Assembly: GCA_019914995.1 (NCBI GenBank)
Contig: CM034144.1
Location: 6,045,489 to 6,109,488, forward strand
Length of the DNA: 64,000 nucleotides
Direction: 5' to 3'
Origin: Acanthochlamys bracteata
Taxonomy: Eukaryota > Streptophyta > Magnoliopsida > Pandanales > Velloziaceae
Shown: positions 1 through 13,100 of the stretch, piece by piece
Layout of the letters: each line of letters opens with the position of its first letter
How positions within the stretch are numbered: the first letter of the stretch is position 1
Made by a program: the position numbers and the translations under genes
Notes under the pieces: model-generated
Databases searched by the model: none
Told to the model about the DNA's origin: nothing
Seen by the model: the letters and a program-made list of their open reading frames with translations, nothing else

Positions 1-458
1 AGATAACAGCTATCAGCTAAACCAGCTCAATCTCAAGAGAGCCCAAAGTACCTGAACGTGTGAGTTTTTTTGTGTATGTTCTTAGAAGGAAAAAGCTTTG
101 AGCACAGTATGGAAGGGTGTCCCCCAATTCATAAAAGTTTTACAGACATTAGCACATGAGTATGAAAATTTACATCTCTATACATAAAAAAAAAAGAGCA
201 CTCGTTTTAAGAAGTGAAGGTATAAACGTGTGCCAAGCTTGTGAGACCTGTAAAAGGCAATTTAAGAGAACATACCAAAAAACAAAAAAGAACGAAGTAA
301 TATGAAAGCAATACACTAGATATGCACGTGTAACAGCAAAAGCAATATTATTATTATGTTATGTGAAAACCTTTAGCTCTTTTATATAGAGACCAAAAAA
401 AACAAAAAAAAATGAACATAATCGCTGTGCAAAACAGAGGATGTCTCTGTGTACTTGC
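1..458 (-). other. Citrate synthase intron 10 (incomplete)
   Basis: From the donor at 458/457 to the left edge no further citrate synthase exon is seen on the minus strand. The sequence is AT-rich with a stretch of A residues near 187-197. The next exon, expected to resume with a Met-Tyr-Lys-Asn-like peptide, must lie outside the window. Confidence 0.75.
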
Positions 459-3400
459 CTGCGGTAAATATAAGCTGCCACTGGCGGAACCCGAGCAATT
501 ATGTTAAGACAGTCTTCATATGTAGGTTCCCAGAACCTGCACAATGTATTGTGCATGTCAATACAGTATCAAAAAGTTGATCAAATACAAACAACCCAAG
601 GTGTTTGAATATCACTTGTCTTTAGATATTCCTTTTTCGTAAGCCTTCTGAAATTCACTCTCAGTCTGGAATATGAAGTTAAAAAGAAAGGGTCAATATT
701 GCCAATGTAGAATGATAGTATCAAACAATTCCAAATAATTACTTAGTTTACAACTACACACAAAATATCCACATACATCGTTATTAACTTTGAAATTTTG
801 ACATGTTTAGAATATGTTATTAATTGCACAATGATGTTTACAATATTGAGATTGAAGCAACTGTTGGAAGCAACATTCACTTTATTCTAGAATATGCATA
901 GAAACATCAATAATTTTCACAATGACAAATACAACGAACCTGCAGTGCCATGACTCCAGTTGTAAATTGTGTCATTGGATGAGCACTCACTGGAAGACTA
1001 TCAATTGCTTTGTAGACATGATCTGCAACAAGAAGCCAGCTCCTTTAGTATAACCACATATGTCAAAGACATAGCTTGAACAGTTTTTTCACAATATTAT
1101 GAATAAGTAATCCAACAGAACTATATCTAGGGCAAAGCAAAAGATGAAAGTAGTTGTGATAAAAAACATTAAGCTGCTCATAGGATAGTAGCAACAGAGA
1201 ACAAACCCTCTTAACTGCTTGAAAAATCAGAAAACTACAAGACAGAAAGTACTGTGATTTAAAAAAACGTACTATAAAGCAGCTCAAGTCCAACAAAAAG
1301 GAGACAAAAAGTTAGAGCACAAGTTTGACAAAGCAGGACTACTATAATAGAAGTAGCAGTTTAAGCTGGAACACAGTACATGCATCACCAGATATACACC
1401 AAGAAAAAGGACAACAGTCAGCTCCAGAAAGAAAGAACTGGCATAAGTTAAAGCATTGATATTGTGCATGTACAAAAAAGATGTTTTATAGCTTCTTATG
1501 TGCTAAGCACATTATACAATTTCCCAATTGCAAAATGAGGATAAATCTCATGGCTTAAACTTGAGCCCATAGGTGCACCTACAGACACGAAACGGTATGC
1601 AGACAAAATGTATTATAGCTTATTAAGTACCAGAACATCTACAGGATTCCTCTATTGCAAAATATGGTCACATCCCTGTCTAAACGTATGTTTCAAGGAT
1701 TATGCGCAGTGTTGGAAAATGCATCTTAAGAGACTTGGGAGCCTTACAATAAAACTAACGTACTCACTTCAATACTCCTTTGTGTACCTTTTGTAAATCT
1801 ACCATCCATCTATGTACACTCATCCAAAGGTGGTGTATCACATTACCGTACAATACAAAAAAGGCATACACAAGGGACTACTCCAAGGAGAATCCATAGT
1901 ATTACTTATCGTTTTATCAGGACAGGTACCACATTTATAATCTAGCAACCTTCTCAATAGGCAAAGAAACAGTTTACGGCCATAACAACCCTATGTCATG
2001 GGTTATTGCATGTACCTGGAACTTTTGAGCGGTCTTGCAACTCCTTGGATAAAGCATCAGTTTGTTCTTTAGTTGGTACCTACATAAATGATCATCTGTT
2101 AAGACAATACTCACTCAAACACATGCCACCTATAACATACAAGTTACAAATTAATATCTATAAGTTAAAGATTAGCAGCAAAAAATAATAACCATGTGGA
2201 TACAGGGCATTCAAAACTATGGAAGGAAACAAAGTCTGATGTAAATCTCTAATTTCATAAGAGCTTGTAAGACCAGCTGGGAATTGTTTACTTGCAACCA
2301 TTTTCACATCACAATAGTGAATGATACAAATTTTTCCTTACAACTACGCAAAAATGTAAAACTCTGTTTATAGTAAGTTATTCCACTATTTTCCCAATGC
2401 AGATTATGGCATTACCATCTTTCCACATGGCTATTAGAAATCATCCCCAGTACGTGCATGTTTTACAATAAAAGAAGCCCTATTGCTTGAATAGTTCTGC
2501 ATACTAATACAGCCATACGAGTCTGATAACAACATGTGGTACCATTATATAACAACTGTCATCTAAAGTAGCAGTTACTACAACTTAGCTTAGAAATACA
2601 AGGGTCGAGCATTTGGTTGTTACCTTTCCAGTCAAAAGAAGCCAAAAAATTGCTTCAGGCAGTGGCTCTCCACCAGGATATGCAGCAGGCAACAGCTTTT
2701 GGCATTCAGGAATAGAGAGCCCTCTAAAACGGATCCCCTGAAATGTAGTTACACGTGACAATCAGTAGAAGACTCCAAACATATCATCCATTGAAATGGA
2801 AACATAAGAAAAAGGGTTACCTCATCAGGATCTACCAACGAGGAGTCCCATATCAATGCAGGCATTCCTCTCATTCCACCAATAACCTAAAAGTTGAGAA
2901 CTAGCATAATGTTAAGACACTGCCACACCTTAATAGTAGTGAATGTATGTACCATTGTTCTAAAGCAAAATGAGAGACATCAAAATCAAGCTCTATACTA
3001 GGTCATGAAACATACCTGATCAATAGTTATGTTTCCAATCTGTACATTTCCATGCTCTGACTTTATCTTCTTCAGACGATCCTGAAACATTAGGTAGACA
3101 CACTAACTAAGACAAAAGTAATGGTTCCCAAAGACATCCATGTCTTCATCGAACTGCAAGTAGTAATTCTAATGCATGAATGCATCAACTTGCGAATTGA
3201 ATAAGGTTCCATGAAGCTGACCGCCAAGAAGCAGAAACCTTCAAATTCATGTAAATTAAGCTTACACCATAGGGATGAAAGCCAACGAAACAATAAAGAC
3301 AAGACCTTCAGAGAATGCATCTTATCATATATGAACATGGAAAACTCTTCTCATATTCCTATGTCAGGAAATGAATAGGTACATTAAGAATGATCTTATA

Positions 3401-3903
3401 ATTAAAATGCAATACTACACCTTACGATTGAACTAGAATGCAACCAAAATACAGAATAAGCAGAACGAAATCAAGGACGACCAACCCGTTGCTCCGGAAT
3501 CATTTCCCTGAAGTGAGATCGAAGATCCTGCACAAATCAACGCACAAGTCATGAAATATTATAAGATTCTCCTATAAGTAATTCTCAAAATTAAATACCA
3601 TCACATAAGATGAAACAAAAATAAATTCGAGCATAATCGAAATGATCATGAACATGATAAAAACGATATGTACGTACGAGATCCGATCCACCCTGAATTT
3701 GCAACCATCTGACCGATCCCAACGTTGTCCCCTGCTGCCCCTATCATTCATTCAAATTCATTCCATAACCAAACTCCACAATTAACCAAAATAAAAACTC
3801 ACAAACCAAAACCTATAAGATCAACAGCAAAAACATATATATATATACTTACCAAACGAGAGCGGAGCTTAGATAGCGCAGTAACACTCCTCAGAAACCC
3901 CAT
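459..3903 (-). CDS. CSY4: Mitochondrial citrate synthase, 5' part (ten exons)
   Basis: Encodes the first enzyme of the TCA cycle (oxaloacetate + acetyl-CoA to citrate) in the mitochondrial matrix. Exons on the minus strand: 3853-3903, about 3679-3740, 3486-3527, 3016-3081, 2821-2886, 2624-2737, 2016-2079, 940-1022, 616-665 and 459-536. The translation follows plant citrate synthase from memory: start [17 protein letters not shown] (Arg/Ser-rich targeting peptide), then [87 protein letters not shown] and [16 protein letters not shown]. The part with the catalytic His/Asp residues lies beyond the left edge, so completeness cannot be judged. Reading frame is continuous across exons 3-10. The acceptor of exon 2 is uncertain by a base or two: the obvious AG does not keep frame with exon 1. 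The last donor in the window is GC rather than GT. The symbol is by resemblance to Arabidopsis CSY4/CSY5, not orthology. Confidence 0.95.
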
Positions 3904-4230
3904 TCTCAAACCTTGTACGAACAAAACAAGCACACGAATAGGAGAAAATTTTCAGAAAAAATAAGCAATTCGTACTACAGAAACAAAAATAGTAATCGAT
4001 CTATACCGCAGAGCTCGATTTAATTTGCTTGTTGTTGCTGCTGTCGTTGATCAGAAAAAATTTTGAGAGAGAGAGAGAGAAGAAGAAACCAAAAAAGAGA
4101 AGTGAAAAGCGTTCAAGTTGAACTGGGGAGAATTTATTTAGTTTGGGTACGGCGATTACGACTCTGACGAAAACGAAAAAGAACGAAAAAGGCGAAGAGG
4201 AGAAAAGACGAAAATAAAAGATCCACACTT
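3904..4230 (-). promoter_or_regulatory. Citrate synthase leader and core promoter region
   Basis: Upstream of the start codon the minus strand carries a pyrimidine-rich leader, including a CT/GA microsatellite of about eight units near 4064-4080, a common feature of plant 5' UTRs. No single clear TATA box or start site could be fixed. Confidence 0.4.
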
Positions 4231-7200
4231 TTCTCCCCTGCCAATTTTGACATTTGAAATTTAAAAACTAAAGTTTGATGGAAGCTGAATTTGAAATTAA
4301 ATTTTAAAATAAATGAAGTAAAATTGAAATTAAATTTTAATAAAAAATAAAATTTAATGTAAAACTAAAAATAATAATCGAAATAATAATTAAAATAAAT
4401 AAAATGTCGAAATTAAAATTTAGAAAGAAAAATTAGAGTTTATTGAATTTGAAACATTTTTAAAATAAATAAAGTTTAGCACAAAACATGATATTAAATT
4501 AAGTTCTTTAATTATCTAATTTAATGTTAACTATTTAGTTTTTGTCAACGAATATATTTTTTATTGGTGTAGATTATATAATCAATAAAAAAAAGGTCAG
4601 AAGTTTTATTTGGATTTAGAAATATTTATGCATTATTTTAGTAACAAAAAATTGGCGTATATTTCATTATTGACTTATCGTATACAAAGAAGTTGGATTT
4701 TCATGTCAACATATTATAATATAATATGGTCAACAATATTCAACCCTTTCTGGAAAGTCAGATAAAGTCAAAAGTTTTTTTTAAAAAAATATTTTAAATT
4801 TGTTAGAATGTAAATTTAATTTTTATTTTAAAACTTAATATTTATTATATTTATATAAATTTTATTACATACAATTTAATTATAGTTTATAACTTTAAGA
4901 AGAAATTAAAACACTATAAAAAATTTATGAAAATGTAAAAAGTAAAATGAAATTTTGATAAACAATGATAATTTTTTTAACTTCACCTTTTATATGGCTA
5001 AAAAAATGTCCGTCTTTCTTTTTAGGTGATATTTGAGAGTACATTTTAATTTCTTTTCATTTTATGATTCCCATATATTTTATAATTTTTTTTATTTAAA
5101 AAGTATAAAAAATTTTCGTCATAAAATTTTATTATTAATTATTTTTATTATATAAAAAAGAGATTTTTAATTACTTTGACAACAAACGTAAGCTATACAA
5201 AGTAAGTTGAAAAGTTGTTCTTTTCATTGTTATTTATGATTTTATTTGTTGTTCCGAAGAATTTAGGAGTCGTAGTATTTTTAGGTACAAAAATATATTT
5301 AAAATAGTTTTTATTTCAAAAATACTTGTTTTCATAAACGCTTCCAAACATAAGCGGTGCTTTCTTGAGATAGTATATATTTTTTTCTCATTAACAAAAT
5401 TTACTTATAATTAGGGCCAAAAAAGAGAGAACAATTAATAAATAGTCATTATAAAGAGTGAGAACATAATTTCTTTAAGAAAAAGAAATATATGAAAAAA
5501 CTATTGTAAAAAATTATAATAGATTATTAGAAACTAAATTTTAGTAGAAAGAAATAGTTTTGAATAAAAAACACACTTTAATATATGATATTTTGTGTTT
5601 TAAAAAATAATAATCACATTTTAGTCCGATTGAGATTCAACTAATTTATTTAGGAGATATTTGGGAGTATTTATAAAATAAAATTTTTTAGAATAAAAAA
5701 TATTTTATTTTTTTTGATAAACTGGTTCTAGTTTTTTATCTCTGAAAAAAATAAAAATATATAATAAAAAAATCTCACTGCGTAAAATTTTTTTATATTT
5801 TTAAAATTTTTAAATAAATTCTTTATATAATTATAAAATATGTGTTAAAAAATATGAAATAAAAAAATAAAAATCAGCGTTTGGGAAACGCATTCCAAAC
5901 GTAGTGATGGGGAGAACAAATTCATGTTGTCTTTGAATTCTCATGGCTTAAAATTCTTTGGCTGTTGCTAAGATTTGCAGTGTTTATTTTGGAGTTGTTC
6001 TCCTTCCAATAATGTTTTCAAATTAATTTACAAAATTCGGCCTCGATCCATAAATCATATATGGGCCGGTTATCCTAGTTTGGCGCGATAACCTACAAAG
6101 CCCATTACATCTTTAACTTGATCGGCCCACGCCAATTGGAATGGGCTGGCCTTTTACTATTACGTTGAAATGCATATTATTTTATATTTTTAAATAATTT
6201 TTCTACGATATTTTTAAATTTTAAAAAAATTATTGGAAAGTACAAAATATTGAGTTATAATTTAACTATATTGATTATTAAGTTCTTTTCTTTCTGAGAG
6301 AAACAATTTTTGTAGTGATAAAACTTGTTTTTAATTATTATTGTGAATTATGCTGATTTATTTCAATGATTTTTCTTTTCATTTTTTATGCAGAACTGTG
6401 TGCATTTAAAGAAAATAAAATTATTTAGGGTGAATTCTTTTAACCCTTATAACACACTTTTTTTAATAAAGTATTTTGTGCTATACAAAAAATATGAAGT
6501 CATTTTTAACTTACTTTTTTATAAAAAAATATAAAATAAATTCACTTTCAACTGTATTATTTATAATAATTCATTTTTAATAGCTCACTTCTAATTAATT
6601 CATTTTTAAAGAATTTTCTCTTAATAATAAAGGTATAAATGACTAATGCAAAGATTAATTATACATGTCTAATCTTATAGGATGAAGACACAATGAATAC
6701 AAATATGGTTTTACAAAATTAATTCAAATAGCATGCAAATAGTTTATTGCTTACAAAACATGTATATAAACCCACTTCAAAATAACATAAAATTTTTAAT
6801 CTCTCTAACAATATAAGAGATCATTTTAAAGTGTTTAAAAAATAAATTTTTTTTGAAATAAAAAATATTATATTCTATTTTACAAAATGAGTTTTATTTT
6901 TTATATATTAATAAATAATAATAATAAGTAATAGCAGATCTTACAATATTAATTTTTTATATTTTAAAATTATTAAATAAAATTTTATAAGCTATTTAAA
7001 AAAATTATTAAAATAAAATAAAATAAGTTTTAAAATGGAGAAAAAAGTAACGTGAAAGCTTTTAGTGTTTATATATTAGGGATATATTAGAGAGCGTTTG
7101 AAAATAATTTTAAAATAGAATATTTTTTTTATTTTTTAAAATATGTTATATGTTTTTTATCTAAAAAATAAAAAATAAGTGTTAAAAAGGTTCACTACGT

Positions 7201-7400
7201 AAAATTTTTTTATACTTTTTAAAATTTTAAATAAATTTTCTAAATATAAATAAAAAAATATATTAAAAAATATAAAATTAAAATTAAAAAATTATTTTTT
7301 GAAAATGTGAAGCCTTTGTATATTTAAATCAACCTAACCAAAAAGTTATTTGCATATTGTTATACAAGCTGTCACAGAAACATATATAACAATTCTTAAT
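4231..7400. other. AT-rich intergenic region with MITE-like debris
   Basis: No gene seen. The stretch is extremely AT-rich. Two MITE-like segments stand out, near 5650-5905 (starts with a TTTGGGAG-type end, finishes with ATTCCAAACG) and near 7090-7315 (starts GAGAGCGTTTGAAAAT). Both resemble other copies in this window but their ends are too worn to set exactly. The end of the region holds the promoter of the VQ gene. Confidence 0.5.
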
Positions 7401-7761
7401 TAATATATGTCCTTTCACTATATTTATTTTATCATATATATAATTTTCATTCAGTTTTTGGTTAATTGACTTCAATATACAAACCAATCCCTTTGTTTTC
7501 CTTCGAGAGAAAACAAAAGCAACTACTATTATTACTATTATTATTATAATTGTTTTCCTTCATTCTTTCTTGTCCCCCACTTCTATCAATAGCAATTCTT
7601 CCCAAAAAAAAAAAAGAAAAAAATCAAACCCTTCTAATATAAAATCAGTCATTCTTCCTAGCTAGCTCCCTCAACAACTTTTCTTTCTGAAACTTTAATT
7701 GCTGCAAACCCTGAAAGAAAGCGTGAAGTATGTAGACATTGTTATAGCTAGCCTTCTATGC

Positions 7762-8199
7762 ATGTCACCACATAGAGTGGAATTCATGGCGGAAGCAAAG
7801 AAGCAGCAGCAAACAAAGATCAACTTGAAGCCTCCGAAGATCAGAATAGTTCACATCTTTGCTCCTGAGATAATCAAAATAGACAGGGAAATTTTCAGAG
7901 AAACAGTGCAGAAACTAACAGGAAAACCTTCTGATCATTTTCCAATTACAGCAGCAGGTAAGGGTTGCAGTAGTAGAAGCAGCAGTAGCACTTCTGTTGC
8001 TGTTGTTTCGAGCAAAGGCAAAACAAAGAAAAGTAATTCATCTGCAACAATGTTAAGTAGACAAGAACACCATCATCATCAGTTAATGGTGAAGAGTAAA
8101 TTTGCTGATCATGGATCTACAGCAGAGTTGAGTTTATGGGAGAAGAAGAATTCAAGCAGTAGTAATGGCTTATTTTTAAAGATAATGATGGATTCTTGA
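7762..8199 (+). CDS. VQ-motif protein
   Basis: A single-exon protein of 145 residues. The family signature FxxxVQxLTG is seen as FRETVQKLTG at about residues 53-62, preceded by a basic stretch (KINLKPPKIRIVHIFAPEII) typical of one VQ subgroup. VQ proteins are plant nuclear (sometimes plastid) cofactors that bind WRKY transcription factors and tune defence and development; that role is family knowledge. The rest is low-complexity Ser/Lys/His sequence. The open frame extends upstream without an ATG, so I start at the first in-frame ATG (7762); a second possible start is at 7786. It lies about 2 kb from the fibrillin gene. From memory, Arabidopsis VQ17 (At2g42140) and fibrillin PAP13 (At2g42130) are likewise neighbours, which suggests the VQ17/VQ25 group. 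Confidence 0.88.
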   Translation: MSPHRVEFMAEAKKQQQTKINLKPPKIRIVHIFAPEIIKIDREIFRETVQKLTGKPSDHFPITAAGKGCSSRSSSSTSVAVVSSKGKTKKSNSSATMLSRQEHHHHQLMVKSKFADHGSTAELSLWEKKNSSSSNGLFLKIMMDS

Positions 8200-10164
8200 T
8201 AGGGATTAACGAGTTTCCGTTTGAGAATTCTTCGCATTTGGATGGTTAATTGACTAAATTTCTTTCCAAATTTTGGTAAACTTGTGAGGTTTTTTTCTTT
8301 TTGGGGTAAGATTTGGTTTATGAGAGAGAAGAGATGGATGTTAGTTTGTATTACATAGATGGAATTAGGAGAAGGGATTCTTTTTAAAAATTGTTCATCT
8401 GAGAGCTTAATTTGTTTTTAATTCCTCAACAATGGTGTTTATATATATTGAATATATATCTAAGAAATGAATGGATCCTGAGTTTTTTTTTTCTTTGTGC
8501 AATTATGATTTTGCATTTTTTTTCCTTTTTTGAGTCATGATCGCATGAAATTTGAGAGTATGTATGGATTATTACAGACACTAAAGAAAATTTTAACAAA
8601 GAATTTTTCAACTTCTAATTTTGCTATTATAAGAAGACAAATATCAATGGAACAATAATGTATTAACTACCCTAATTCACATACATTAGTCAACGATTAA
8701 GTAACAAATTTTTAAAAAAAATATAGATGCTAATATAAGTGGTTAATCTTGACAAATCATTTGAATGAAAGCTTAACATTGTATAATAACCAAAAAGGCC
8801 TGAATTTGAATCGCGAACACTTAAATTATAATTAATATAATAATTATTATAATAATAATTCTTTATAGATATACAACGTTTAGTAGTGTTTATAAAATCA
8901 ATTTTTCTAAATAAAAATAATTTAGAAATTTTTAGAAAAATGAACTTAACTTTTTTATCTAAAAAAATAACTATATATATATCAATTTACATAAATTACG
9001 ACATACAAATTTTTGATATTTTTAAAATTTTAAAATTTTGAAGAATACCGTAAAACTTTTTTATTAAAAATACGAAGAATTTATTTGTAATAATAACCTC
9101 TTCAAAAGCTTACCCAAATGTTTCCTTAAAATTTTGAAAACAACTAATCTTAATACCTAAGGTTGTAGGTCGTTTTACAAAAAGAATATAAATACCTGTC
9201 TGCTGATTTGCATATTGTTTCTAATATTCAGGAGTTACTATTAATTATTTTTAGCCTTTTCAACAACCCTTGAAATAAATGATATACCAAACAAATATTG
9301 AAATAATATCTCATTAAAGAAGGAGATAAGATTTTATAAGTCTTCCTTTTTGCACATTTTCTTTAATGACAAGTTGCCCATGAAATTGAAGAATATATAT
9401 AGGAGTACTCCTTTTCTTAAAAATACTTCACATTTTTTGCCGTAAAAATTTTCAAATCTAATATTTATTCTTAGATATAAAAAAATTAGATGTTCTTAAA
9501 ATGCTGATAAAATTTTAGTTCAATCAAATTACAAATCAAACTCAATCTGATTATCTGATCAAAATAATACTAAATAAATAAATAAATATATTATTAAATT
9601 TTATTATTTATATTATATTGGTCGAATGGACAGATAAAAATCGAATTGGATTCTGCAGGAGGAGCAGGTAGATCTAAAAATTTTACATTTTCAGTGTGTT
9701 CCTTTGCATCCGCAAATAACTTTTGTTGACCAAAAACTCACTTTCTGTGATTTATTACAAAAATTTATTTTTCAGAAAGGCACTTTCTAATAAAAAGTTA
9801 CCGCCTTCCAGGGAAAAAAGAAATTGTATTTCAACTAGAATTTTGAGTATAATGAACGCCAGTTGAATACAGTAATGGTAGAGACTACAGATAATGATCA
9901 AAGCAGCAAAAGAGACATCAAGAACAAATGGGCCATAAAATATAGAGAGTTAACTGTATACAGCAATGTTCGTGCAAGGGCAATCTTACAATATGAGGAA
10001 AATTATTTTGTATTAATACAAGTAGATAGCGTTGAAAGAATTTCTAACTTCACTAATGAACTGTTACAAATAAATATTTTTCTCTCGATTACTTTACCAG
10101 GCTCTTTCTGTTAAATAGCAACTGATTGTCTGCTGTTGGAACTGCATTGCTGCAATGTTTCCGC
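8200..10164. other. Intergenic, AT-rich, no gene seen
   Basis: Between the VQ gene and the 3' end of the fibrillin gene (convergent). The first ~250 bases are the VQ 3' UTR. A MITE-like AT-rich segment lies near 8878-9125. A short open frame at 9863-10114 has no recognisable features and I do not call it a gene. Confidence 0.5.
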
Positions 10165-13100
10165 TTAGCTTTCGTATTCAGGTAAGGCAGGATCCACAGT
10201 TAGTGGAGGTTGCGGTTCATCTAACCTTGTGAGTACATCTGGAACACCACTTGAATCTCTTACAATCTGCAGATAAACAACAGTCCAGATTAACCATTGG
10301 AGAATTGCGTTAAACATTTCTTAACAAGATAATACCAATAGTAGTAGACACACGAAGAAATTTGAAATGTTTATTTGAGGCCAAGCTAAGAATACAGCCG
10401 GTTGATTGTAAGCATCACCTCAGACAATAATTGATCCAGCAGCACTAATATTTTTAGCACAAATTGTAAGAAGTTAGTGAAAGAGTTGGATATGGCTGAT
10501 GCTTACTAGTATCTCTTCATCTAAATAGGAAATCATAAAAAGTCTCCGGAAAGTTCCACCTGGAAGCAGAAATGCAGAGAGTTAGCCATTCTAACATCAA
10601 CAATGAAGTCTATGATATCAAATTGAAAAAATCGTGATCTTATAAGTTATAATACATATCATCTTGTTATTCTTCTCAAGAGTTCAGTTGACACATTAAG
10701 AATATCTGCCTGGTAACAAAGAACAGCAGTAGTTACTATCTCAATCTACACCATTAACGGAACAGGTCAATGCTACCATTGCATGTGATGTACTTATTAG
10801 TGGTCATAACTTTAAAGCACCAAGTTTCTGGCAAAATACTAGTGGTCTCAGTTACCACTATAAAGATAACAAGGTAACATTCTACATGCTTTTGAAGACG
10901 AGAACATTCATATCTAAATCAAGAAATACATGAAGTGGGAATGCATGCATATAATCATCAGAGCACTTACTAAGTGGAACAGTCAGTCCATTACTGACAG
11001 CATCCTTTACCGGAGCAGGTAGTTGATTTAGCGTACCAGCTGCTTGTCCAAATGCACCTTTTAGCTGTTGTGGTATTGCATCTTCACTTACCTTTGGTGT
11101 CTCCAAAAACCCTTCAACATATTCTTCTTTCATCCGCATAGGTCCCTCGACAGATAACTTGGTTGCTACTAGAAACTTGCTTTCTATCTGCATGACATCA
11201 AGTAGCATGTTCACAGGATTTAGAATGGAGGTAAGACATTTCTGGTATGACGGTTTTTCAGTATAATGTAAATTCAAGCCGATTTTGTAGAAAATAGGAT
11301 ACAGATTACATTGATGTAAGGGGCAGACAATGGCAAAGAATTCTTTTGGGCTATAGTTTATGTCCCCTTCTTGTAACTATTTCATTTTTACCATGTAAGA
11401 TGCTTTGTGATTCACCCAATTCACCCAGCTTTTCAGCCCGTTGGTAACACCTCAAGATGTATCAATTAGGTAGAATTGCAAGTTAGCGCTCACCACATAT
11501 CCTGTGGCTGTATAGCTCTAGTATAGATGGCAATCTTTATGGCAAAACATTCATCCTAACAACTAACAAGATAGCAGGCTAGCAACTTGCTCGCTAGTCT
11601 CATAGCAGGTTGTGCATTCTGTCGATGCTTTATGCCAGACTGCACCAACACTAATAGCAAGCACAATGTATATGGCTAGATGCATTGTGAATCAGAAAGT
11701 GAGCCAAGGGCTTATTATCATGATTCAAATAAATTATGGATGGACTACAATCACAAAGCTCCAATTGCAAGGTAAGATCTTATGGACACTGAAGTTCTAT
11801 GCTGGAAAAAAAATCTAAACTTGTACAAGCATCATTTCTACACCATAAAAACAGTTAAAGCCTACAATAAGATTAGTCTTACAAGTCATGAAAAAGTGAC
11901 AGTTGGATGCGTTGCCATAACTAAATAAGTCAAGGGCATGATAGCAAAATTTAGGGGATGCTTGGGAGTGCTTAAAAGAAGAAGCTTTTCTGAAAAGGAG
12001 CTTATTTTGGGATTTTTGGAAACGAGCTTGTATCCTTTTATCTCAAAAAAGTATTAAAAGATATACATACAAAGATTTTATGACGTACAATTTGCCTATA
12101 TGGTCTAAATTTAAAAAAATTAAATATAAAATCCTTTTAAAACCAAGATAGTGGGAGTGCGTCCTTAGACATCCCCTTAAACTAGTCCAGAAACCATAGG
12201 TTCTTCTGTGCAGTATGTGAAAGGTAACATAAGTTTGTAAACCATACTTACTACCAAAAAGTGCAGGTATACTTTAACAAACTAGTCAAAAAATGTGGAA
12301 GTATATTATCAGAGATACGGGATCTGAGAATAGGGTTTTAAGAATTTATAGCTGCAATAAGCTTTCATCAACAAGTACCGAGCTAAGGAACATCAGACTT
12401 GCAGTAACTTTTGCATTTCCTTCCTTAATCAGCATATCCAATCCCACTAAGCTTGCAAAAGTTGAAGGAAATCTTCTGCATAGATAATAGAATATCGAAA
12501 ACCTTCTATTAGCCTATCTGGTTGTACCTATTGGTTCATGAAAATGGAAACTATATCACAGCCAACAAAATAATCTACCTAAAAGCAAACGGCATGGGAC
12601 TTAGCATAACGCATTAGACTTAAGAATGTTAATATACAGGTACCTACTCAAATAGATGTCTCGCAGCAAACAATCCAGGACTTCCAGCCCCAAACCACTC
12701 AAAGTTCCACCTCCCTTCAAGAAAAGGTGACCTGGGGTACGACAAATCAAAATGAAATCAACTCTTTAATCGCCTGTATCTATCAATAAATCCTGAAATT
12801 TTAGAAGTGAACAAGTCCAATGATGATATAGCCTCACGATAGGATGAGCTTGCACACCAAAGGTTACATACTAGTCAAGTTCTATTATGCTTCTGCCACT
12901 TACGTAGTAGGACGCGGAGTAGGATTGAGCCGTTCAAGACCAACAATTCTCTCATTTACATCAATTCTCTGCATTTCAGTTGTCTTACCACCAGCAAATG
13001 CTTCAAATCCACCAGCATCTTTAAACTGTAAAGACAACTTCCACAATTACTTCCCATGAAAACATAATGCGCATTCTACTTAGCTTCCAAACCCAATTTT

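Noticed and set aside
3725-3964. Plus-strand open frame of 79 residues
   Set aside because: It starts with a non-ATG codon and lies antisense to citrate synthase exons 1-2; amino acid content is that of AT-rich leader DNA.
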